From NCBI RefSeq assembly GCF_019754935.1, contig NZ_JAGSOA010000001.1, forward strand, positions 1,116,001 through 1,180,000: DNA of 64,000 nucleotides, in the 5' to 3' direction. Both the position numbers and the translations under genes were made by a program. Every line of letters begins with the position of its first letter. Positions within the stretch are counted from its first letter, which is position 1. Below the pieces are notes generated by a model. That model was not told where the DNA came from. It saw only the letters and a program-made list of their open reading frames with translations, and searched no databases. Positions 7,753 to 16,456 of this stretch are shown piece by piece. The DNA comes from Corynebacterium parakroppenstedtii. Its GTDB lineage: Bacteria; Actinomycetota; Actinomycetes; Mycobacteriales; Mycobacteriaceae.

Positions 7753-9351
7753 TTAAACCTGAGCCACAGACTTGGGTTCAGTGGGGTCATCAGTATCGGG
7801 AATAACAGAGGCTGCTTCATCTTTCAGAGCCTCGCGACGAACAGACTTCCGTTCGTAGCTCAAGTCTTTACCGTGGATCGTCAGCGGTAGAGTCTCGGTC
7901 CGCGTGGCCTTCGAAGCACCTGCGAGCGGGATTGACAGCAGGTACCCAGCCACGAGCGTGACGGCGAACGCAACGATGGAAATCATGAACGGCCCCAAAT
8001 CAGTTTGGTTCATGAAGTAGCCAGACACCGCTCCCAAAAGGAGGCCAGCTAGCACGCCAAACCGGTTCGCCCGCACGGTGAAAATCCCCAGCGCAAAGAC
8101 CGCGGCAATCGGGATACCAAACAGACCGGTAAGCGTCAGGAACAGATCCCACAGCTCACCCTTCTCCGAGGCGATGAGCCACAAGGCGATACCCGTCGAA
8201 AAGAGGCCCGTAATCACAATAATCATGCGGCTAAACAGGACTGATGCCTCACCACGGCCCGGCATAAGGCGGTTACGAATATCAACCGTGATGCACGCGG
8301 AGATGGAGTTCAACGACGACGAAATGGTCGATTGTGCTGCGGCCAAAATACCACCGATGATCAAACCGGCCACGCCACCCGGAAGCTCCGTCAAGATGTA
8401 GTAAGGGACAATCGCCGACGTGTTCACGTCGTCCGGAAAACCACCATTACCCTGGTAATAGGTGTATAGCGCGGTGCCCATGCCGTAGAAAATCGGGATG
8501 GTAATAAGCGCGAGACACCCGTTCACATACAGGGAGCCCTTCGTCGCCTGAACGGATGGCGTGGTCTGATAACGCTGAACAACATCCTGGCTGGCCGTGT
8601 AGGACTGCAAATTATTGAGCACACTACCCAAGAAAATAATCGGGATCGACAACGACAAATCACTGAAGGTGAAGTTTTGGCCAGAATAGAACTTCCCCTC
8701 CGACGCGGCTTCCGACAACGTATGGGAAATCGAACCGGGACTATTCACCAACGCAACGACAATTACAATCACTGCACCCGAGAGAAGGATGATGCCCTGG
8801 ATAACGTCGGACCAGATCACGCCCTCCATGCCACCGAGGAATGTGTAAATCACACACGCGACCCCCACCAACCCAGCGATTAGATAGGGGTTGATATCAC
8901 TGACAGCGGTGAGAGCCAGCGTCGGCAAGTAAATGACAATAGCAATACGCCCGATGTGGAAAAGGACGAAGAATAGGGAGCCGAAGACGCGGAGGACAAC
9001 GTCAAAGCGTTCTTCCAGGTATTCATAGGCCGTCGTTACGTCCAGCTTGCGGAAGAACGGGACGTAGTAATAAACGAGGATCGGGACGATGGCGAAAATC
9101 GCGATATTTCCCGCGGAGTATGCCCAGTCCGTCAAGTACGCCTTTTCCGGAATCGACATAAAGGTAATGGCGGAAAGTGTGGTGGCGTAAATGGAAAAGC
9201 CCGCGGCCCATGCGGGAATGCGACCACCAGCTTTGAAGTAATCATCGCTGCTGGCACCGGCACGTTTCGAGAAATAGACGCCCACTGCCAACATGGCGAG
9301 AATATAGATCGCAATGGCTAGCCAGTTCAGTGTCCCAAATTGCTGATGCAT
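7753..9351 (-). CDS. Sodium:sialic acid symporter (SSS family, SiaT/NanP type)
   Basis: This 532-residue protein has about 13 transmembrane helices. It matches the SSS sialic acid transporters (such as Proteus mirabilis SiaT, from memory) along its length: TTLSAITFMSIPEKAY with TDW, KLDVTTAYEYLEERFDV, LFHIGRIAIVIYL carrying the carboxylate-binding arginine, YTFLGGMEGVIWSDVIQG, YTASQDVVQRY, and the Na2-site segment AAAQSTISSSLNSIS. It would couple Na+ to N-acetylneuraminate uptake. ATG 9351 follows TAGGAG. The gene is monocistronic, with a terminator at 7644-7670. The operator at 9433-9448 is shared with the sialidase/nanT promoter, supporting the same substrate. The tail of about 55 residues is charged and cytoplasmic. 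Confidence 0.88.
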   Translation of the reverse strand: MHQQFGTLNWLAIAIYILAMLAVGVYFSKRAGASSDDYFKAGGRIPAWAAGFSIYATTLSAITFMSIPEKAYLTDWAYSAGNIAIFAIVPILVYYYVPFFRKLDVTTAYEYLEERFDVVLRVFGSLFFVLFHIGRIAIVIYLPTLALTAVSDINPYLIAGLVGVACVIYTFLGGMEGVIWSDVIQGIILLSGAVIVIVVALVNSPGSISHTLSEAASEGKFYSGQNFTFSDLSLSIPIIFLGSVLNNLQSYTASQDVVQRYQTTPSVQATKGSLYVNGCLALITIPIFYGMGTALYTYYQGNGGFPDDVNTSAIVPYYILTELPGGVAGLIIGGILAAAQSTISSSLNSISACITVDIRNRLMPGRGEASVLFSRMIIVITGLFSTGIALWLIASEKGELWDLFLTLTGLFGIPIAAVFALGIFTVRANRFGVLAGLLLGAVSGYFMNQTDLGPFMISIVAFAVTLVAGYLLSIPLAGASKATRTETLPLTIHGKDLSYERKSVRREALKDEAASVIPDTDDPTEPKSVAQV

Positions 9352-9432
9352 GGAGGATCGCTCCTAACGTGTTGTCAACAACCCGCTCACTGTGACTCAC
9401 CGCCGTGCGGGTCGAACCCCACACTACCGACC

Positions 9433-9448
9433 TGTCAGATGTCCGACA
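9433..9448. promoter_or_regulatory. Candidate operator upstream of the SSS sialic acid symporter
   Basis: TGTCAGATGTCCGACA is a near-perfect 16-base palindrome: 7-bp arms, one mismatch and a TG centre. It sits 82 bases upstream of the symporter start and matches the site at 4304-4319. The two identical centres and arms 5 kb apart point to one regulator controlling both units. Confidence 0.6.
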
Positions 9449-9644
9449 AGTGCGGTAAGGGGTGGCTACTACCCCCGGCGACAACACTCCCGACGAAAAC
9501 CGTGTGTTGTTGACCCCCTGAGTGAGGTTCGTTACGTGTTGTTTGGGGCTTGGCTTGGTGGTTGCGTGGTTTTGTGTTTTCGCGGCTTCGTTGGTGCTAG
9601 CCGGCGGTTATGGGCGGTGGCTGGCCGGCACTCATTGGTGCTAG

Positions 9645-9824
9645 CCACGGTGGCAATTGCGCCAAAAAATTGATCGAGAAAAGGCCGCTGAAAAGCAGAA
9701 ACACCTCAATCAGCGCGTCGAAACGGAGCTAGAAATCAGCTTCAGCAACTCACCGAGAAAAAGACAACGACTTCGAGATGGGCTTCTAAACAGCTCTCTA
9801 AGCCGTTGGAAGCCCCTCGGCTAG
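9645..9824 (+). pseudogene. Open frame without start, possible gene remnant
   Basis: A frame of 59 codons is open between a TAG at 9642-9644 and a TAG at 9822-9824 but has no start codon with a ribosome binding site. The translation is charged and helix-like (QKIDREKAAEKQ, then PRKRQRLRDGLLN), which looks more like protein than chance. It may be the tail of a lost gene in this accessory patch. I do not recognise a family. The preceding 9449-9644 stretch is G/T-rich, has a repeated TTGGTGCTAGCC about 45 bases apart, and holds no gene. Confidence 0.22.
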
Positions 9825-9849
9825 GCATACTCACCCTGTCTGTCAGCAG

Positions 9850-10041
9850 CTAAGACCAACCTTTTTTAAGGTTACGAGCGATCCGTCGGAGCGATCGCCA
9901 ACCAGAAGGAGTCAAGACGGCTCCGGCAATAAGTCCACACATAACCCCAAGGTATATGGCAGAGGGCCAAGCCTCTTCAACGAAAAAGCGGAACACAAGT
10001 AAGGCCACCACAAAACCCAAGATCGTTACTAGTAAGCGCAT
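9850..10041 (-). CDS. Small two-helix membrane protein, possible immunity partner
   Basis: This 63-residue protein has two predicted transmembrane helices (residues 3-20 and 26-44) and a basic tail ending RRIARNLKKGWS. It starts 3 bases after the stop of the secreted-peptide gene upstream, with GGTGG overlapping that stop region, so it is almost certainly cotranscribed and coupled. Small multi-helix basic proteins encoded just after secreted antimicrobial peptides are often self-immunity proteins. That role is inferred from arrangement alone. No family is recognised. Confidence 0.55.
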   Translation of the reverse strand: MRLLVTILGFVVALLVFRFFVEEAWPSAIYLGVMCGLIAGAVLTPSGWRSLRRIARNLKKGWS

Positions 10042-10044
10042 GGT

Positions 10045-10383
10045 CTACCACCCCATATAGGTAGCGAGAGCGCCCCCCGCACCTGCAATACAGCTGATTG
10101 CAAGACCTGGACCGACATTTTTCCCTACGCTTTCAGCTTTATATTGGGATGTTCTTTTAGACAAAGAACTCCCCCTCCCTACCAACTCAATATTTTTATT
10201 ATGTTGAGCAACCCCACCTTTCGAAACGGTTCGTCGCTCAGCAGTGGAGATAGAGGACCCCTGGTGAGCTGCTGCGCAACGTTGTTCTTGTGGAGTAGGA
10301 GAAGCGCTAGCCGAGGCACCTGGGATCGAGACTAAAGGCATCGAAGCAGCGAACGAAAGTGCCAATTTCTTCTCCCAGTGCAT
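10045..10383 (-). CDS. Putative secreted peptide precursor, bacteriocin-like
   Basis: This 112-residue ORF starts at ATG 10383 with an AAGGA site 7 bases upstream. A Sec signal is visible: MHWEKK, a hydrophobic stretch to about residue 24, and an SASAS cleavage region. A polar, Ser/Lys-rich middle follows, then a sharply different hydrophobic glycine-rich end, VGPGLAISCIAGAGGALATY then MGW, with GxxxG-type spacing. That layout, together with the small membrane-protein gene directly behind it and an AT-rich promoter region, is reminiscent of class II bacteriocins. No known family is recognised. It could instead be a secreted surface peptide of another kind. Confidence 0.5.
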   Translation of the reverse strand: MHWEKKLALSFAASMPLVSIPGASASASPTPQEQRCAAAHQGSSISTAERRTVSKGGVAQHNKNIELVGRGSSLSKRTSQYKAESVGKNVGPGLAISCIAGAGGALATYMGW

Positions 10384-10613
10384 AAATATGTCCTTACGGA
10401 CAGAAATAGATAGATTAACCTCTTAGAAAAGGACTATCTCAGACGAGACTAATATTCGCAAGGGTCTTGTCCATTGATTCAAATAATTAATAATTGTTCA
10501 ATGAAAGATAGGAGCTAAGGGGCGCGTGTTTGGGGGTTTGGGGCCAAGTTCACCGGAGACAGTGAGAGAGGGAAGTTAGCGGGGAATTTCTAGGGTTTTC
10601 TACGTCTGGGCTC
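10384..10613. promoter_or_regulatory. AT-rich leader of the peptide operon
   Basis: The stretch 10384-10510 is markedly richer in A+T than the rest of the window (for example AATAATTAATAATTG). It is expected to carry the promoter of the peptide gene on the minus strand, but I cannot place -35 and -10 boxes with confidence. The base bias supports recent acquisition of the pair. No gene is seen. Confidence 0.35.
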
Positions 10614-10738
10614 GAAAGCTGCGGGGGATATGTACCCCGGACAAAAGTGCGGGGGTATATGGGCGAAAAACCGTCAATAAATTGACCATATCCCCCCGCA
10701 ATTTTCATAACCGACCCCGATATACCCCCGCAGTTTTC
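10614..10738. repeat. Dispersed palindromic repeat, copy 2 (four arms)
   Basis: Two direct arms lie at about 10617-10632 and 10647-10662 (the second GTGCGGGGGTATATGG). A spacer reading GGGCGAAAAA and then AAATTGACC follows. Two inverted arms come next, at 10687-10704 (CCATATCCCCCCGCA) and 10719-10737 (ATATACCCCCGCAGTTTT). It lies between the peptide operon and the rplKA terminator. Compared with the other copies, the central GGCCAAAA is altered to CCGTCAATA while the arms are kept. Confidence 0.88.
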
Positions 10739-10946
10739 CAGCACGCGGGCACAAACCCCGCAGCCCCCCGAACAAAAGTTACGCAAGAAGATCGGAAGCG
10801 CCCGCGCATGGACCACACAAAAGCCACGTACGACCCGAACCTCCCCAAAATCCAACGCAAAACAGGGGGTAAGTCGCAAAGAGGCGGTGCGGACACTTTT
10901 CGCTACTTACCTCGCTACTTATCCAGGGAATGTGCCACACCATATG
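10739..10946. other. Intergenic, no feature recognised
   Basis: This stretch lies between repeat copy 2 and the rplKA terminator. Short frames on both strands overlap the repeat arms and have no ribosome binding sites. I see no RNA gene. Confidence 0.4.
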
Positions 10947-10980
10947 CAAAAAGGCAGATCCACAAAATGTGAATCTGCCT
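10947..10980 (-). terminator. Rho-independent terminator of rplK-rplA
   Basis: On the minus strand, AGGCAGATTCACA pairs with TGTGGATCTGCCT (one G-T pair). The stem is followed immediately by TTTTT, 88 bases past the rplA stop. Confidence 0.9.
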
Positions 10981-11068
10981 CTCATTTGACTAGCCCAACC
11001 AAGCTACATGCAACCAACCGAGCTAGCCGGGCTAGCCGAGCCAACCGCTGTACTACGGCTACAGAAAA

Positions 11069-11782
11069 CTACTCAGCCTCGCCGGTGTAGTTCTTCACGA
11101 CGGTGTTGTCGACGGGCACAGCCGGACCGTTGGTGCAGGACACAGTGACCTTCTTCAGGTAACGGCCCTTCGCAGCGGACGGCTTCACGCGAAGAAGTTC
11201 GTCGATCAGCGCACCGTAATTCTCAGCGAGCTGCTCGGCGGAGAACGAAGCCTTGCCCAGCACAGCGTGCAGGTTGGCGGCCTTGTCCACGCGGAACGAG
11301 ATCTTACCGCCCTTAATTTCCTTCACAGCCTTGGTGACGTCGGTGGTCACCGTGCCGGTCTTCGGGTTAGGCATCAGACCGCGGGGGCCCAACACGCGTG
11401 CAACACGACCAACCTTGGCCATCTGATCCGGCGTCGCGATCGCAGCGTCGAAGTCGGTCCAGCCACCCTGGATACGCTCAACCAGTTCCGCGGTACCAAC
11501 GACGTCGGCGCCAGCTTCCTCAGCGGCGGTAGCGTTCGGGCCCTCAGCGAAGACCACAACGCGGACCTCTTTACCCGTGCCGTTCGGCAAGGAAACGGTG
11601 CCACGAACCAGCTGGTCAGCCTTGCGCGGGTCAACACCCAGGCGGATAGCAACGTCCACCGTCGGGTCGTATGAGGAGTATGCGGTCTCCTTGACGGTCT
11701 TCATCGCGTCGATAGGAGCGTAGATACGGCCAGCGTCGATCTTCTCCAACGCAGCCTTGTAAGCCTTCGAGTTCTTGCTCAT
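11069..11782 (-). CDS. rplA: 50S ribosomal protein L1
   Basis: This 237-residue ribosomal protein uL1 starts at ATG 11782 ([16 protein letters not shown]), with AAGGA 11 bases upstream. Family markers are [29 protein letters not shown] with GTVT, and the [14 protein letters not shown] region. L1 binds 23S rRNA at the mobile stalk and in many bacteria represses its own operon by binding its mRNA. It follows rplK with a 116-base gap and ends at a strong terminator. An in-frame extension to 11872 has no homology and is not used. Confidence 0.97.
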   Translation of the reverse strand: MSKNSKAYKAALEKIDAGRIYAPIDAMKTVKETAYSSYDPTVDVAIRLGVDPRKADQLVRGTVSLPNGTGKEVRVVVFAEGPNATAAEEAGADVVGTAELVERIQGGWTDFDAAIATPDQMAKVGRVARVLGPRGLMPNPKTGTVTTDVTKAVKEIKGGKISFRVDKAANLHAVLGKASFSAEQLAENYGALIDELLRVKPSAAKGRYLKKVTVSCTNGPAVPVDNTVVKNYTGEAE

Positions 11783-11898
11783 AAAAGTCCAATCCTTAAA
11801 CGTTTGGAGTAGTGGTCGCGGGCCAGCAAGAGGCCCTCCCACTGAAAAGTGAATTACGCGAAACGCGGGCACAAAACCCGCACTATGCAGAACGCAAA

Positions 11899-12339
11899 CT
11901 ACGCGGTAGCGCCCTTGACCTCGATGCCCATGGAGCGTGCGGTACCAGCGATGATGCGCGCACCCATGTCCAGGTCATTCGCGTTCAGGTCTTCCATCTT
12001 GGTCTGTGCAATCTCCTTGCACTGATCCCAGGTGACGGACCCGACCTTGTTGGTGTTCGGCTCGCCCGAACCCTTCTGCAGGTTCGCGGCCTTCAGGAGC
12101 AGCTTCGCAGCCGGCGGAGTCTTCAGCTTGAACGTGAACGAGCGGTCCTCGTACACGGTGATCTCAACCGGAACGACGTTGCCGCGCTGGTCTTCCGTCG
12201 CAGCGTTGTAGGCCTTGCAGAACTCCATGATGTTGACACCATGAGCACCCAACGCAGGACCAACCGGCGGAGCAGGGTTAGCCTGACCAGCCTGAATCTG
12301 CAGCTTAATGAAGCCCGAAACCTTCTTCTTCGGAGCCAT
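11899..12339 (-). CDS. rplK: 50S ribosomal protein L11
   Basis: This 146-residue uL11 protein has the family landmarks: the [20 protein letters not shown] segment, the [12 protein letters not shown] loop, [13 protein letters not shown], and the C-terminal RNA-binding [11 protein letters not shown]11 organises the GTPase-associated region of 23S rRNA and is needed for stringent factor activation. The start is at ATG 12339 after a GAAAGAGG-type site. It lies between nusG (265-base gap) and rplA. Confidence 0.97.
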   Translation of the reverse strand: MAPKKKVSGFIKLQIQAGQANPAPPVGPALGAHGVNIMEFCKAYNAATEDQRGNVVPVEITVYEDRSFTFKLKTPPAAKLLLKAANLQKGSGEPNTNKVGSVTWDQCKEIAQTKMEDLNANDLDMGARIIAGTARSMGIEVKGATA

Positions 12340-12604
12340 TGTTACAACCTCTTTCTGTTACCAAACAACGCGGCTCTGACCTCCACAGTGAACTTCCACC
12401 ATGAGCATCAGAACCCGCATCATTCGACCGGATGCCTGAATTCCCAGGCCACCGGAAAGATGACAGTGACATTCGTGTGTCCACTCAGCGGCATCCACCG
12501 TTGCGGTATTTCACCATCGCGATGTACACCACCAAGGCTCAGACACATACGAAGGACCAAGATACCGGAGCTCGGCACCTTAGCCCAAATCCACCAAGGT
12601 GGCT

Positions 12605-13651
12605 TTAGTTGATCTTCTCCACCTGGTCAAAGTCCAATTCGACCGGGGTCTCACGCCCGAAGATGGACACCAGAGCTTTCAGCTTGCTGTTCTCGGCATC
12701 GATCTCGGAAATCGTGGCGGAGACCGACGCAAACGGGCCGGAGAGGACCGTCACAGCTTCGCCGACCTCGTAGTCCACCTTGACCTTATCCGCAGCAGGA
12801 CGCGGCGGTGCAGCCACACCAGTGCTGGACACGTCCACAGCAGCAGGCTCCTCGCCTTCCTGCTCGGCCTTCTGCGTCGCCGTCTCGGGCGGCAACAGGA
12901 ACTTCGCGACCTCACGAATCTTCACCGGCGTGGGGTGCCCCTCATTCCCGACGAAGCTCGTGATCCCCGGCGTGTCGCGAATGACCGACCAGGATGCGTC
13001 ATCAAGCTCAACACGCATCAACACGTACCCCGGAAGCAGCTTGTGCTTGACAACCTTCCGCTTCCCGTCCTTGACCTCGACTTCTTCCTCAATAGGGACG
13101 ACGACTTCGTGGATCTGCTCGTCGACACCCAGGGTCTGCGAGCGAACCTCGAGGTCCGTCTTCACTTTGTTTTCGTAACCTGAGTAACACTGGACGATGT
13201 ACCACTCACCCGGCAGTTTCTTCAGCTCACGCATGAACTTGCGCAGACGCACCTTGTAGGCCTGCATCGCGGCCGCCTCGGGGTCCTGCTCTGCCTCGTC
13301 CGCAGCAGAGGGCTGATCGGCGGCTCCTTCACTTGCCGACGCTGACCCGTCCGCGTCGCTTTCCGTGGTCACAGAGGGCGATGCCGCAGTGTTATCGCTT
13401 TCCGACGCCGTTTCCGTGGCGACGGCGCCTTCGGCGTCCATATCGCGAGCTTGATCGGCCTCATTGTCCTGTGAGCCAGCAGCGTCGGCCTTATTACCTG
13501 CGTCGGATGAGCTCTGTGCGGTACCCGCGGAGAACTGGGGCTGCTGAGCCTTGCGAGCAGCCTCTTGGACATCAGCGGCTGCCTGTGCTGCTAAATCCGC
13601 GGCACTCTGCGGCTTGTCGGACTCGGTGGATGAATTCGTTGTGTCACTCAT
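12605..13651 (-). CDS. nusG: Transcription termination/antitermination protein NusG
   Basis: This protein has 348 residues. Residues 1-135 are a low-complexity acidic Ala/Ser/Asp/Glu extension, typical of actinobacterial NusG but long. The NGN domain begins at [21 protein letters not shown] linker of about 40 residues follows, then the KOW domain with [16 protein letters not shown] and [17 protein letters not shown]. NusG binds RNA polymerase and modulates pausing, Rho action and coupling to the ribosome. ATG 13651 lies 12 bases after AAGGA. A hairpin precedes it at 13694-13719. The gap to rplK (12340-12604) holds no gene and may carry an rplK promoter. Confidence 0.96.
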   Translation of the reverse strand: MSDTTNSSTESDKPQSAADLAAQAAADVQEAARKAQQPQFSAGTAQSSSDAGNKADAAGSQDNEADQARDMDAEGAVATETASESDNTAASPSVTTESDADGSASASEGAADQPSAADEAEQDPEAAAMQAYKVRLRKFMRELKKLPGEWYIVQCYSGYENKVKTDLEVRSQTLGVDEQIHEVVVPIEEEVEVKDGKRKVVKHKLLPGYVLMRVELDDASWSVIRDTPGITSFVGNEGHPTPVKIREVAKFLLPPETATQKAEQEGEEPAAVDVSSTGVAAPPRPAADKVKVDYEVGEAVTVLSGPFASVSATISEIDAENSKLKALVSIFGRETPVELDFDQVEKIN

Positions 13652-13693
13652 GAATAATGTCAGTCCTTCTCTGCGGTGTTTCCAAAGGAAAAT

Positions 13694-13719
13694 CCCGCCT
13701 CCCCTTTCGGGTTGGCGGG
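13694..13719 (-). terminator. Hairpin between secE and nusG, possible attenuator
   Basis: On the minus strand, CCCGCC, an inner CCC/GGG pair and GGCGGG form a stem-loop followed by ATTTTCC, about 40 bases before the nusG start. It could partially terminate secE transcripts or mark the nusG leader. Confidence 0.5.
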
Positions 13720-13815
13720 ACAATATGGGAGCGATTATACACAGCTGACCGGGCTATTCCCAACTACACTTTGCGCTGCTCGGGACCTCGGCCGACGTGA
13801 GTTGTTAATGCGTAT

Positions 13816-14139
13816 TTAGTGGGTGAGGGTCCACTCGACGCCTTTGCCGGCGAGGAAATCGACGCCCGACACAATGCCGATCACGACGACCAGGAAAAGC
13901 AGGACAACGCCGGTGTAGACGCCCATCTGACGCCACGTCGGCCAAATGACTTTCCGCATCTCGGCAATAACACCGCGGAAATAATCGACGATCTGAGTGA
14001 AGATATTTCCACGGCCACCCACTGTCTCTGGGCCCGATTGGGCGCTACGAGCGCGGGATTTTGACACAGTGGAGGATCCTGTGATCTGGCGTTTACCGGA
14101 CGGACGCAATGCTCCCGTAGAGCTTCGTTCCTCGCTCAC
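13816..14139 (-). CDS. secE: Preprotein translocase subunit SecE
   Basis: This is a 107-residue single-span inner membrane subunit of the SecYEG channel. A basic N-terminal region of about 55 residues precedes the conserved FRGVIAEMRKVIWPTW amphipathic segment, and then one transmembrane helix (VVLLFLVVVIGIVSG). I chose GTG 14139 because GAGGAG lies 8 bases upstream. The longer frame to 14238 would run into tRNA-Trp. The gene follows tRNA-Trp and precedes nusG, the usual bacterial order. Confidence 0.95.
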   Translation of the reverse strand: MSEERSSTGALRPSGKRQITGSSTVSKSRARSAQSGPETVGGRGNIFTQIVDYFRGVIAEMRKVIWPTWRQMGVYTGVVLLFLVVVIGIVSGVDFLAGKGVEWTLTH

Positions 14140-14211
14140 GCGCACTCTCCTCGACTGAGATGAAAATGTACACACGCCAGTTCCGCGGGAAACTGGCTTA
14201 ATACGTTTTTG

Positions 14212-14284
<73 letters not shown>

Positions 14285-14451
14285 ATGTTTCCCTACCGCT
14301 ACCGTACAGCAACGGATCCACACCATCACTGATGCGAACTCACATTTCTGCACCTGCACCGGTCAGGCAACACACCAACCATAGCAGAGAAGCCTCACGC
14401 CTAAACCAGGCGATAGTGGGCTCCACTTTCGACGGCGGTGCGTAGTGGGAG

Positions 14452-14478
14452 AAAAAGGGCCACCCGTCAGGGCGACCC
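14452..14478 (-). terminator. Terminator downstream of tRNA-Met
   Basis: On the minus strand, GGGTCGCCC and GGGTGGCCC pair (with wobble) around TGAC. TTTTT follows, 17 bases past the tRNA-Met 3' end. Confidence 0.75.
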
Positions 14479-14494
14479 CTAATTTATCTCCCAG

Positions 14495-14568
14495 TAGCGA
14501 TGGAGGGACTCGAACCCTCGACCTCACGATTATGAGTCGTGCGCTCTCACCATCTGAGCTACATCGCC
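14495..14568 (-). tRNA. metT: tRNA-Met (elongator, anticodon CAT)
   Basis: The 74-base cloverleaf has acceptor GGCGATG/CATCGCT, a D-stem GCTC/GAGC, an anticodon loop CTCATAA in a CGA-type stem, and the T-arm GAGGG/CCCTC with TTCGAGT. The first G-T acceptor pair and the anticodon stem lacking three G-C pairs indicate the elongator rather than the initiator form. Confidence 0.93.
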
Positions 14569-14585
14569 ACAGTTACAACACATAA

Positions 14586-14624
14586 TCCCGGTGGACCTAC
14601 CGGAGCACCGTCAGTCCACCGGGA
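14586..14624 (-). terminator. Long perfect inverted repeat between tRNA-Thr and tRNA-Met
   Basis: TCCCGGTGGAC and GTCCACCGGGA form a perfect 11-bp stem with a 17-base loop, 14 bases past the tRNA-Thr 3' end. There is no clear T-tract. It may serve as a terminator or processing signal. Confidence 0.45.
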
Positions 14625-14637
14625 ATTGGTGTAACGG

Positions 14638-14710
14638 AGCCCCCTGACAGAATCGAACTGTCGACCTTTTCCTTACCATGGAAACGCTCTGCCGACTGAG
14701 CTAAGGGGGC
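14638..14710 (-). tRNA. thrT: tRNA-Thr (anticodon GGT)
   Basis: The 73-base cloverleaf has acceptor GCCCCCT/AGGGGGC, discriminator T, an anticodon stem TTTCC/GGAAA with loop ATGGTAA giving GGT, and the T-arm ACAG/CTGT with TTCGATT. It lies between tRNA-Tyr and tRNA-Met in the same direction. Confidence 0.95.
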
Positions 14711-14921
14711 AACAACTCGCTGGAATCACACATAACAGCGCAAACGTGATCTTGCGAAGCCTCACACAATGTAACCGACCAGAATGGAACTCACAAATCA
14801 CCAGGTCAGAAGGTGTGGCGGATCGAAACCGAACTGCCCGCTGGAGAAAACCTGCTAAAGAGTCCCGCCGGCAGGAAGCTCCCCTCAGGAGACCCAGGTA
14901 AGAAAACCGGCCAGCAACGAC

Positions 14922-14960
14922 AAAACCCGCCGGGCTGCAAAACTCTGCAACCCTGGCGGG
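14922..14960 (-). terminator. Terminator downstream of tRNA-Tyr
   Basis: On the minus strand, CCCGCCAGGG pairs with CCCGGCGGG (one bulge) and TTTTG follows. It starts 9 bases past the tRNA-Tyr 3' end. Confidence 0.85.
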
Positions 14961-14968
14961 ATCATGGG

Positions 14969-15050
14969 TGCCAGATGATGGATTCGAACCAACGTAGGCA
15001 AAGCCGACGGATTTACAATCCGCTCCCTTTGGCCGCTCGGGCAATCTGGC
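14969..15050 (-). tRNA. tyrT: tRNA-Tyr (anticodon GTA)
   Basis: The 82-base class II tRNA has acceptor GCCAGAT/ATCTGGC, discriminator A, anticodon stem CGGAT/ATCCG with GTA in the loop, a long variable arm (CGGCTTTGCC region) and the T-loop TTCGAAT. The gaps either side (14711-14921 and 15051-15203) hold no gene. Confidence 0.95.
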
Positions 15051-15203
15051 GTGCGCTCAGTTGAACGCGCTGCATACTCTACTACGAATACAGGCCTAGA
15101 CAGCAAATCATCCCTTCACGCAGGGACTTTGTAGACACTAACGACGCGGTCCGCGGGGATTCACACTCCGCACATCACCCGGCATCAGCACACACTGTCG
15201 TCG

Positions 15204-16271
15204 CTACCCCACACGCGCCATCGTGAAGCCCAGCAGCGCGCGCAAAGCATTCGTCGTCGAGTTATCCGGCAGCGCCTCAAGCGCCTTCAAGGCAGCGTCG
15301 GCGTGCTCCTCCACTTTCGCCACCGTCCGCGCTCGCGCGTCCGTCGCAGCGATCAAAGCGAGCGCTTCTTCAACGTCGGCATCCGTCGACAAGGGGGAAC
15401 GCAGCATCTCACGGAGCCGCTTATTCTCTTTCCTGTCGCCTTCCATTGCGTAGAGCATCGGCAAGGTATGCACGCCCTCGCGCAAATCCGTGCCCGGCGT
15501 CTTCCCCGATTCGCTCGTGTCGGAAAAAATGTCGATCATGTCGTCGACAATTTGGAACACCATGCCCAGGTGCTCCCCAAAGGTGGCCAGTGCCTGCTGG
15601 ATCGGGGCCGGGGTTCCGGCGTGCATTGCCCCAAGGAAGCCCGCAGAACGGATAAGGACCGCGGTTTTCTCGTGGATGACGTTTAAGTAGTGTTCAATCT
15701 CGTCGCCCGAGGTCGCGCCGATGGTTTCGCGCATTTGCCCCGTGACTAGGTCCCCGAAGGCCTCCGAGAAGTGCTTCACCGTCTTCACACCCAGCGACGC
15801 CATCAACCGGGACGCGGCCGACAGGATGAAGTCCCCCGCCAAGATGGCTACCGAGTTATTCCACCGAAAGTTCGCGCTATCAGCACCGCGACGTTTCTCG
15901 GCTTCGTCCATCACATCGTCGTGGTAGAGCGTCGCCAAGTGGGTCATCTCGACAACGATGGCGGCCTTGATGACGTCGTCGCACCCCGGTCTCTCGCCGT
16001 AACGGGACGCAAGCAGCGCGAACATGGGGCGTACGCGCTTCCCCCCGGCCAGTGCCAAGTGCTTGACCTTGTCGGTCACGAACGATGCGCCCTGATCCAA
16101 CTCACGGATAAGCAGTTTCTCGCATTTTTCCATCCCGTCGGCCACAAAGGAATTCAATTCGTCGTCGCCGAGGTCAATACTGGACTCCACACTACGGGAA
16201 TCCAGGCCGGTAAACTCGCCACTCACGGCGTCGACACTGGAGTCCACAGCACTGCTCTGTCCGCTGGTCAT
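15204..16271 (-). CDS. Polyprenyl diphosphate synthase (menaquinone side chain)
   Basis: This 355-residue trans-prenyltransferase carries both aspartate-rich motifs, LYHDDVMDEA and VFQIVDDMIDIF, plus GGKRVRP and TGQMRE. These bind Mg-diphosphate substrates during isopentenyl chain elongation. Lying next to menG and the other men genes, it most likely makes the long prenyl tail attached by MenA (in this group usually octa- to nonaprenyl; length not predictable here). ATG 16271 has GAGGA 7 bases upstream. An acidic N-terminal extension of about 35 residues is present. The names ispB, hepB and grcC are used for homologues. Confidence 0.92.
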   Translation of the reverse strand: MTSGQSSAVDSSVDAVSGEFTGLDSRSVESSIDLGDDELNSFVADGMEKCEKLLIRELDQGASFVTDKVKHLALAGGKRVRPMFALLASRYGERPGCDDVIKAAIVVEMTHLATLYHDDVMDEAEKRRGADSANFRWNNSVAILAGDFILSAASRLMASLGVKTVKHFSEAFGDLVTGQMRETIGATSGDEIEHYLNVIHEKTAVLIRSAGFLGAMHAGTPAPIQQALATFGEHLGMVFQIVDDMIDIFSDTSESGKTPGTDLREGVHTLPMLYAMEGDRKENKRLREMLRSPLSTDADVEEALALIAATDARARTVAKVEEHADAALKALEALPDNSTTNALRALLGFTMARVG

Positions 16272-16456
16272 CGCACGATCCTCGTTCGTTGGGCATGGGT
16301 AGATGGTCACGAGCACGCGTCGCATGTAGAGCCCCGCAATCGGGTACGACGCAGCACGTATGAGCACGATGGTGGCTCGCAGCCGTCTAAAACAACGTGC
16401 CTAGCCTATCGCACAAAAACAAACCCACAGATATGGGCCGTCGGCACCACAGGGTT

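Noticed and set aside
9400..9425. GGGTCGAACCCC as a tRNA T-arm upstream of the SSS gene
   Set aside because: No acceptor, D- or anticodon stem can be built around it on either strand.
11812..12612. Plus-strand frame of 266 codons opposite rplK
   Set aside because: It is antisense to a certain ribosomal protein gene, with no ribosome binding site and no homology pattern.
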